From Planctomycetaceae bacterium (GTDB lineage: Bacteria; Planctomycetota; UBA1135; GCA-002686595): 64,000 bases of DNA. Positions 58,500 through 64,000 of the stretch are shown in pieces. Location of the stretch: the NCBI GenBank assembly GCA_011525785.1, contig WYBT01000056.1, forward strand, positions 186,001-250,000. Reading direction: 5' to 3'. Every line of letters starts with the position of its first letter. Within the stretch, counting starts at the first letter, position 1. The position numbers and the translations under genes are program-made. The notes below the pieces were generated by a model. It did not search any database and was not told the DNA's origin. It saw only the letters and a program-made list of their open reading frames with translations.

Positions 58500-60512
58500 C
58501 TACTTCGGCGCGGGCTCGTCGCGCGGGGGCCAGAAGAACTCGCGCGGCGAGATCAACAGGCGCGCGCCGACGCTGCGCAGCAGCGAGCGGGTCTCCGCGC
58601 CATCCAGCCCGCGCGAACGCAGCGCGACCTTGAGCGCCAGCGTGAAGCTCACGATCAGGTTCACGCCGCCGATGCACAGGACTCCGAAGGCGGAATTCAC
58701 GGCCGCGGTCCAGAGCACCTGGAAGTCCAGTCCGGCGAGTCCGTAGGCGAGGTTCGAGGCGGCGAAGGCGACATGGCGGATGTCGAGCGGCAGTCCGAGC
58801 AGTTGGCCGACGACACCCGTGCTGCCGAGCATGCAGCCGAAGAGGAAGTTGCCCACCAGCGCGCCGAGGTTGTGCTCGACGTAACCCGCCAGGGCTGCGA
58901 GCCGTTGCGTTCCGAGCAAGCGTCGCAGCCAGCGCACGCGCGTCAAGCGCTCGGGTACGCGGTGGTACAGCGCCTGGTTGTCGTAGTAGCCCGAGATCAG
59001 GCCGCTCAGGAACAGATAGACGCCCGCGATCGCCGCGTGCAGCAGCGCGAGGCTGCGCAGCGGGTGCAGCTCGTGCAGCAGATGGTCCGCTTTGTCGTGG
59101 CCGACCGGGTCGACGCCGAAGGCGGCGCAGGCTGCGCTGATCGCGAGCGCGACGACGAAGCCGATGCTCACGTTGCCCGCGATCGAGATCCACTGTGTGC
59201 GGCTGACTTCGGCGGCGATGCGCGTGAGCGCGTCCAGGCGCGTCTCGCGATCGGTCGTCTCGTCGATCGTGGCGGCCAGCGTCGCCGCGGTCATGGCGGG
59301 CTGCTTGGTGGCGATCGTCAGCCCCAGGATGTGGATCAACACGAAGCCCAGGCCGTAGTTGAGGCTGTAGGCGACGGCGGCCCACACCGGCGGAAGCGCC
59401 AGCTTCGAGAGCAGGATCTTGTTCAGCGCCATGAAGGCGATGATCAGCCCGGCGCCCGAGGCCGCGCGGTACATGGCGAGGAACTGGCTGCGCGTCGCGC
59501 TGATGTAGTGCTCGCCCGAGCGACTGGCGTGCTCGGTGACGCGCCGCGCGACGAGTTCGAGGGCGCCCGAGAAGAGCTCCTTGAGGCTGTTGCTGCGCGT
59601 CTGCGCCTCGACCAAGGACAGCGCGAACGCCAGCACTTGCGCGCGTTGCTCCGCCGGAGAGCGCTCCGGCGCCGGCGCAACCACCTCGCGCAGCACTCGC
59701 AGTCGCGCGACGAGCTGTTCGATGCGTTGCAGCAGGAACACCAGCCGCACGTCGACGCCCGCCTCGCGCGAGCGGTGGCGCACGCGCTCGACGTAGTCCA
59801 GGCACTGCTCCAGCAGCACGAGCATGTGCCGCCCGGCGAGCTCGCGCGCTTCGTCGCCGGGCTCGCCGTCGATGAACTCGCGCACTTCCTCGGCCTGCGT
59901 CACGAACGGCGACTCGTGCTTGGCGAGCGCCGGGAGGTAGCGCACGAGCGTGGGATCGGTCCCCAGGCCCGCCAGCCGCAGACTGACCAGGCGCAGCGCT
60001 TCGAGCAGCTCCGAGCGGCACTGGCGGCGCGCGGGTTCGAAGCCGGCGGAGTCGATCGCCACGTGCTCCAGCAACTCGAGCCACGCTTCGCGAGGCACTT
60101 GGCTGACCCAGTCGAAGTCGCCGTCTTCGAAGAGCTGCTCCAACACATCGCGCAGGAAGCCTTCGTCGATGGCGGGCGGGAGCAGGCGGTTGGCGACGCG
60201 CCGGAACAGGCCGCCGATGAGGCGCTCGTCCTCGAGGATGCCCGACTCGGCGTAGAGCGAGCGCTGGCTGCTGTCGGCGAGCAGCGTTCCCACCATCGAG
60301 CTGAGCGCGGCGGCGTGCTCGGGGTGGGTGCGCAGGTGCTCGTTGAGCGCCTGCACCTTCGCTGTCGCTTCGTCGTTGTCTTCGTTCCAGTTCGGCCGCA
60401 GCAGTTCGACCAGCCCCGTCAGCCGCGCGCGCGCGTCGGCGGGCGACGAGGGCAGCGGCGACGCGAACGGCGCGTCGAACACCCGGGCCGGATCTGTGGG
60501 GGGTGCGTGCAT
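58500..60512 (-). CDS. Gcr-family ('site-specific recombinase') membrane protein
   Basis: 670 residues. It matches the Gcr/SpecificRecomb family layout: an N-terminal ~340-residue cytoplasmic helical region (RPNWNEDNDEATAKVQALNEHL, QRSLYAESGILEDERLIGGLF) and a C-terminal half with about eight hydrophobic helices (LIIAFMALNKILLSKLALPP, WISIAGNVSIGFVVALAISAACAAFG, LALLHAAIAGVYLFLSGLISGYYDN). The historical recombinase name is not supported by any recombinase motif and the real function is unclear. ATG 60512. The gene ends 25 bp before mutS, but in the same direction and downstream of it, so they may be co-transcribed. Confidence 0.85.
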   Translation of the reverse strand: MHAPPTDPARVFDAPFASPLPSSPADARARLTGLVELLRPNWNEDNDEATAKVQALNEHLRTHPEHAAALSSMVGTLLADSSQRSLYAESGILEDERLIGGLFRRVANRLLPPAIDEGFLRDVLEQLFEDGDFDWVSQVPREAWLELLEHVAIDSAGFEPARRQCRSELLEALRLVSLRLAGLGTDPTLVRYLPALAKHESPFVTQAEEVREFIDGEPGDEARELAGRHMLVLLEQCLDYVERVRHRSREAGVDVRLVFLLQRIEQLVARLRVLREVVAPAPERSPAEQRAQVLAFALSLVEAQTRSNSLKELFSGALELVARRVTEHASRSGEHYISATRSQFLAMYRAASGAGLIIAFMALNKILLSKLALPPVWAAVAYSLNYGLGFVLIHILGLTIATKQPAMTAATLAATIDETTDRETRLDALTRIAAEVSRTQWISIAGNVSIGFVVALAISAACAAFGVDPVGHDKADHLLHELHPLRSLALLHAAIAGVYLFLSGLISGYYDNQALYHRVPERLTRVRWLRRLLGTQRLAALAGYVEHNLGALVGNFLFGCMLGSTGVVGQLLGLPLDIRHVAFAASNLAYGLAGLDFQVLWTAAVNSAFGVLCIGGVNLIVSFTLALKVALRSRGLDGAETRSLLRSVGARLLISPREFFWPPRDEPAPK

Positions 60513-60537
60513 CGCGGCGCAGTGTGGCGGGCGCCGC

Positions 60538-63180
60538 TCAGAGCAGCTCGCGCAGCCGCTTGAGCTCGAGCAGCGCCTCGATCGGCGAGAGCTTGTCGGG
60601 GTCGAGCTTGGCGAGCGCCGTCTCGACGCGTGAACGCTCCGGCCCGAACAGCGAAAGCTGGCCGGGGTTGCGCTGCGCGGGTGCGCCGCTGTGCGAAGAG
60701 ATGCGCGGCACGAGGTCTTCGTTGTCGGCCTCCAGGTCGCGCAGGATCGCCTTGGCGCGCGTGATGAGCTCCACCGGCACGCCCGCCAGTCGCGCGACGT
60801 GGATGCCGTAGCTGCGGTCGGTTCCGCCCTCGACGATGCGGTGCAGGAACACGATCTCGTCCTGGTACTCGCGCACGGCGACCGACTTGTTGCACACGCC
60901 CGGCAGACGTGCGGCGAGCTCCGTGAGCTGGTGGTAGTGGGTTGCGAACAACGTGCGGCAGCCGATGTGCTCGTGCACGTGCTCGACGATCGCCCAGGCC
61001 AGCGCCAGGCCGTCGAAGGTGCTCGTGCCGCGTCCGACCTCGTCGAACACGACCAGCGAGCGCGCCGTGGCGTTGTTGAGGATGCCGGCGACCTCGACCA
61101 TCTCGACCATGAAGGTCGAGGCGTTGCGGCTGATGTCGTCGGCCGAACCCACGCGCGTGAAGATGCGGTCGACCACGCCGATCTTGGCCTTGCGCGCCGG
61201 CACGAACGAACCGATCTGCGCCAACAGCACGATCAGCGCCGTCTGGCGGATGTAGGTCGACTTACCGGCCATGTTGGGGCCGGTCAGGATCGTGATGCGG
61301 CGCGCGTCGCGGTCGAGCACGCTGTCGTTGGGCACGAAGGCCTCGGCGCCGGCCATGCGCTCGATCACCGGATGGCGGCCGTCCTCGATCGAGAGCAGGT
61401 CGCCCGAGTCGAGCGTCGGCGCGCAGTAGCGATTCTCCGCGGCGCGCTGCGCCAGTGCGGCGAGGACATCGAGCGTGGCCAGCGCGCGCGCCGTGTCGAG
61501 GATGCGGCCGACGTGGCGCGCGGTCTCGTCGCGCAGCTCGCTGAAGATCTGGTACTCGAGGTCGCGCGAGCGCTCCTCGGCCTTCAGCACCTTGCCCTCG
61601 AACTCCTTGAGTTCCGGCGTGATGTAGCGCTCGGCGTTCTTGACCGTTTGCTTCCGGATGTAGCTCTCGGGCACGCGCTCGATCTGGCCGCGCGGGACTT
61701 CGATGTAGTACCCGAAGACCGAGTTGAAGCCGATCTTCAGGCCGTTGAGGCCCGTGCGCGCGATTTCGTCGCCCTGGAAGCGCGCCATCCAGCTTTTGCC
61801 GTCGCCTGCGATCTGGAGCAGTTCGTCGAGCTCGCTGCTGAATCCCGGGCGCACCAGGCCGCCGTCCTTGAGCGACAGCGGCGGCGCGTCGACCAAGGTG
61901 CTGCGGATGCGCGCGGTGAGCTCCTCCAGCGGATCGAGCTGCGTCAACAGCTCGCCGAGGATCGCGGAGTACACGTGCTCGAGCTTGGCGCGCAGGCGCG
62001 GCACGACCTCGAGCGACTGCGCCAGTCCCACCAGATCGCGCGCGTTGGCGCGGCCGGTGGAGACCTTGCCGACCAGCCGCTCGATGTCGAGCACCTCGCG
62101 CAGCAGCTCGCGCGTGTCCTCGCGCAGGAAGGGCGAGTCGACGAACTCGGCGACGCCGCGCTGGCGGTGCAGGATCGCATCGACTTTGCGAAGCGGCGCG
62201 AGCAGCCACTCGCGCAGCGCGCGGCCGCCCATGGGCGTGAGCGTGGCGTCCAGCGTCGCGAGCAGGCTGCCTTCGACTCGGCCCTCGCGTTGGGTCTTGA
62301 CGAGCTCCAGGCAGGCGCGCGTGGCGCGGTCGAGCAACAGATGCCCGCTGTTCTCGACCAGTTCGATGCGCCGCACATGCTCGCAGGCGTTGCGTTGCGT
62401 CTCCTCGAGGTACTCGATCAACGCGCCGGCCGCCGGGACCACGGGCGAGCTCTCCTCGAGTCCGAAACCCTCGACGGTGGCGACCTTGAAGTGCCGCGCC
62501 AGCGCGCGCAACGCGGTGTCGCGGTCGAAGCGCCAGTCTTCGCGCGGGCTGCGCGCCAGGCCCTGGAAGCCGCCCAGTGCTTGCGCCAACTCGGGCCGCT
62601 TCTGCTCGAGCGTGGCCGACACGAGCAGCTCGCTGGGCGCGATGCGGCCGACCTCGCTCTCGACTTCGCGCAGCGCGCACTCGCAGGCCTGAAAACGCCC
62701 GGTCGAGATGTCGACCCAGGCGAGGCCGGCGCGCGTTCCGCTGCAGTGCAACGCTGCGAGGAAGTTGTTCTCGCGCGCGTTGAGCGCGTCTTCCTCGGTG
62801 ATCGTGCCGGCCGTGACCACGCGCACGATGGCGCGCTCGACGATGCCCTTGGCGGTGCGCGGGTCCTCCATCTGCTCGCAGATGGCGACCTTGAAGCCCT
62901 TGCGCACCAGGCGCATCAGGTAGCTCTCGTACGACTTCACGGGCACGCCGGCCATCGGCAGCGCGTTGTCGCCCTTGTCGCGCGATGTGAGCGTGATGCC
63001 CAGTTCGCGCGAGGCGGTCACCGCGTCCGGGCCGAACAGCTCGTAGAAGTCGCCCATGCGGAAGAACAGCAGGGCGTCGGGCTGCTCGCGTTTGGCGCGC
63101 TGGAACTGCGCCATCATGGGCGTCGTCGCCGCGCTGCGCGCCGCGGCCGGGTCGACGAAAGCGCCTTGCTTGTGGGTCAC
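60538..63180 (-). CDS. mutS: DNA mismatch repair protein MutS
   Basis: 880 residues from GTG 63180. Mismatch-binding Phe45-x-Glu47 in RMGDFYELF. ATPase: Walker A LTGPNMAGKSTYIRQTALI, Walker B VVFDEVGRGTSTFDGLALAWAI, then FATHYHQLTELA. It recognises mismatches and small loops and recruits MutL. ATG codons lie at residues 22-23 (TTPMMAQF), but the GTG 63180 start fits the usual N-terminal length better. The upstream ORF extension has no similarity. As it is upstream of the Gcr-like gene, both may form one operon. Intact MutS means that short repeats are normally proofread. Confidence 0.95.
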   Translation of the reverse strand: MTHKQGAFVDPAAARSAATTPMMAQFQRAKREQPDALLFFRMGDFYELFGPDAVTASRELGITLTSRDKGDNALPMAGVPVKSYESYLMRLVRKGFKVAICEQMEDPRTAKGIVERAIVRVVTAGTITEEDALNARENNFLAALHCSGTRAGLAWVDISTGRFQACECALREVESEVGRIAPSELLVSATLEQKRPELAQALGGFQGLARSPREDWRFDRDTALRALARHFKVATVEGFGLEESSPVVPAAGALIEYLEETQRNACEHVRRIELVENSGHLLLDRATRACLELVKTQREGRVEGSLLATLDATLTPMGGRALREWLLAPLRKVDAILHRQRGVAEFVDSPFLREDTRELLREVLDIERLVGKVSTGRANARDLVGLAQSLEVVPRLRAKLEHVYSAILGELLTQLDPLEELTARIRSTLVDAPPLSLKDGGLVRPGFSSELDELLQIAGDGKSWMARFQGDEIARTGLNGLKIGFNSVFGYYIEVPRGQIERVPESYIRKQTVKNAERYITPELKEFEGKVLKAEERSRDLEYQIFSELRDETARHVGRILDTARALATLDVLAALAQRAAENRYCAPTLDSGDLLSIEDGRHPVIERMAGAEAFVPNDSVLDRDARRITILTGPNMAGKSTYIRQTALIVLLAQIGSFVPARKAKIGVVDRIFTRVGSADDISRNASTFMVEMVEVAGILNNATARSLVVFDEVGRGTSTFDGLALAWAIVEHVHEHIGCRTLFATHYHQLTELAARLPGVCNKSVAVREYQDEIVFLHRIVEGGTDRSYGIHVARLAGVPVELITRAKAILRDLEADNEDLVPRISSHSGAPAQRNPGQLSLFGPERSRVETALAKLDPDKLSPIEALLELKRLRELL

Positions 63181-63386
63181 GCGAGAGGGGGCGGGCGGGG
63201 CTGAAGGGTGGTCGGCTGGAGGATCGTCGAAATCCCTGGGCGCACACTGCAGTCTATAGAGGACAGTCCGGCGCGCCCAAGCGCGCGACGGGCGGCGTTC
63301 GCGAGCGTTGGCGACGCTTCGGGACCTCGGCCCGAGGGTTGCTAGCGCGCGCCGCCCCGCGACGGCGCCCTTTTTCGACTCCACCT

Positions 63387-64000
63387 GTGCCCCTCGTCTC
63401 CCCGCCCAACTTCGCGCCCGCCCGCGCGCGCCGGCCAACGTCGCTGGTCTTCGCCGTCGCACTGGGACTCCAACTGCTGGGTGCGTGCCGCAGCTACTCC
63501 GATCGAACCGCTCGAGCGTTGAGCGACTTCGAGTCCGGCCGCTTCGAAGCCGCGCGCGAGCAGTTCGCCGATCCCGACGTGACGGACTCGAGCTTTCTGT
63601 CCGGGGCCGAAGCGGGGATGAGCGCACTGGCGGCCGGGAGCTGGGAGCAGGCGCAGGTCCACTTCGATGCGGCGGCCGCAGCGGTTGTGCGCCACGAGGA
63701 ACGTGCGCTGCTCGGCGCCGAAGCGGTGGGCGAGGAGTTGACCACGCTGCTCATCAACGAGGGCGTGGCGGCTTATCCGGGTGAAGGGTACGAGCGCGCG
63801 CAACTGCACGCCGCGCTGGCGCTCACGTACCTCGCGCGCGGCAATCTCGACGGCGTTTACGTCGAGACGCGGCGCGCCAACAAGCTGCTCGAGGGCGATG
63901 AGAAGCTCTACGACAAGAAGTACGCCGCCGGTGGCTTCGCGCACTTCATGTCGGCCGTCAGCTACGAGCTCCAGCGTCGCTTCGACGAGGCCTACATCGA
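63387..64000 (+). CDS. TPR-like lipoprotein (COG3014-like), 3' end outside window
   Basis: First 204 codons, open to the window end, from GTG 63387. The signal VFAVALGLQLLGAC has a lipobox LGAC. After it, helical-repeat sequence: ALSDFESGRFEAAREQFAD, LLGAEAVGEELTTLLINEGVAAYPGEGYERAQLHAALALTYLARGNLDGVYVETRRANKLLEG in segments; the PGEGYER/HAALALTYLARGN/ETRRANK pattern is typical of an uncharacterised lipoprotein group with TPR-like repeats. It is divergent from mutS across ~206 bp. Function unknown; possibly outer-membrane assembly or a surface polysaccharide scaffold. Confidence 0.7.
   Translation, partial: MPLVSPPNFAPARARRPTSLVFAVALGLQLLGACRSYSDRTARALSDFESGRFEAAREQFADPDVTDSSFLSGAEAGMSALAAGSWEQAQVHFDAAAAAVVRHEERALLGAEAVGEELTTLLINEGVAAYPGEGYERAQLHAALALTYLARGNLDGVYVETRRANKLLEGDEKLYDKKYAAGGFAHFMSAVSYELQRRFDEAYI

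Noticed and set aside
58500..60512. Genuine site-specific recombinase or mobile element
   Set aside because: The family name is historical; the protein is a multi-pass membrane protein with no tyrosine or serine recombinase motif, and no ends or duplications were seen.

Overview
This is a high-GC (roughly 65-70 %), gene-dense bacterial chromosome segment. The organism is most likely a planctomycete or a close relative. The reasons are inferential: many secreted proteins are large beta-propeller-like repeat proteins with a recurring Cys/Gly-rich C-terminal module, starts are often GTG with weak Shine-Dalgarno sites, and there is an archaeal-type (type II) methionine aminopeptidase. No rRNA or complete tRNA gene is present, so the assignment stays tentative.

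Layout. (1) 1-10.5 kb: a respiratory complex I operon, nuoB(partial)-C-D-H-I-J-orf45-K-L-M-N. The NADH-input genes nuoE/F/G are absent between nuoD and nuoH, and two tiny membrane-protein ORFs are present. NuoL carries a 92-residue His-rich insert. (2) 10.6-21.3 kb: a compact four-gene cassette of SNF2 helicase, beta-class DNA methyltransferase, DUF1016/YhcG-type PD-(D/E)XK nuclease and Res-like helicase-nuclease. The last three genes overlap by 1 bp. This is a composite modification/restriction (anti-phage) system and does not match a textbook type I, II or III layout. (3) 21.3-29.7 kb: a lipoprotein, SAM methyltransferases, a radical SAM protein, a glycosyltransferase and an acyltransferase, probably concerned with cell-envelope glycan chemistry. 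(4) 29.7-36.8 kb: a DinG-like helicase with degenerate motifs, an outer-membrane porin, and a tusA-dsrE-(tusA::metE) sulfur-relay cluster. (5) 37-47 kb: secreted repeat proteins. One has its signal-peptide codons interrupted by nine perfect copies of an 8-bp repeat that puts the rest of the gene out of frame, which is a probable phase-variable locus. (6) 47-64 kb: topA, a leucine dehydrogenase-like gene, more secreted propellers, an atypical protein kinase, type II map, a Gcr-family membrane protein, mutS and a partial TPR lipoprotein. Structured repeats lie among them: a 149-bp tandem array with long hairpins, a perfect 37-bp inverted repeat and a 36-bp repeat.

Functional links. The nuo genes build one membrane complex that probably accepts electrons from something other than a locally encoded NADH module. 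The RM-like cassette reads as one transcription unit for self/non-self DNA discrimination. Four secreted proteins share one C-terminal domain of about 136-140 residues and a fifth ends in a different one. This suggests common sorting or anchoring signals on the cell surface.
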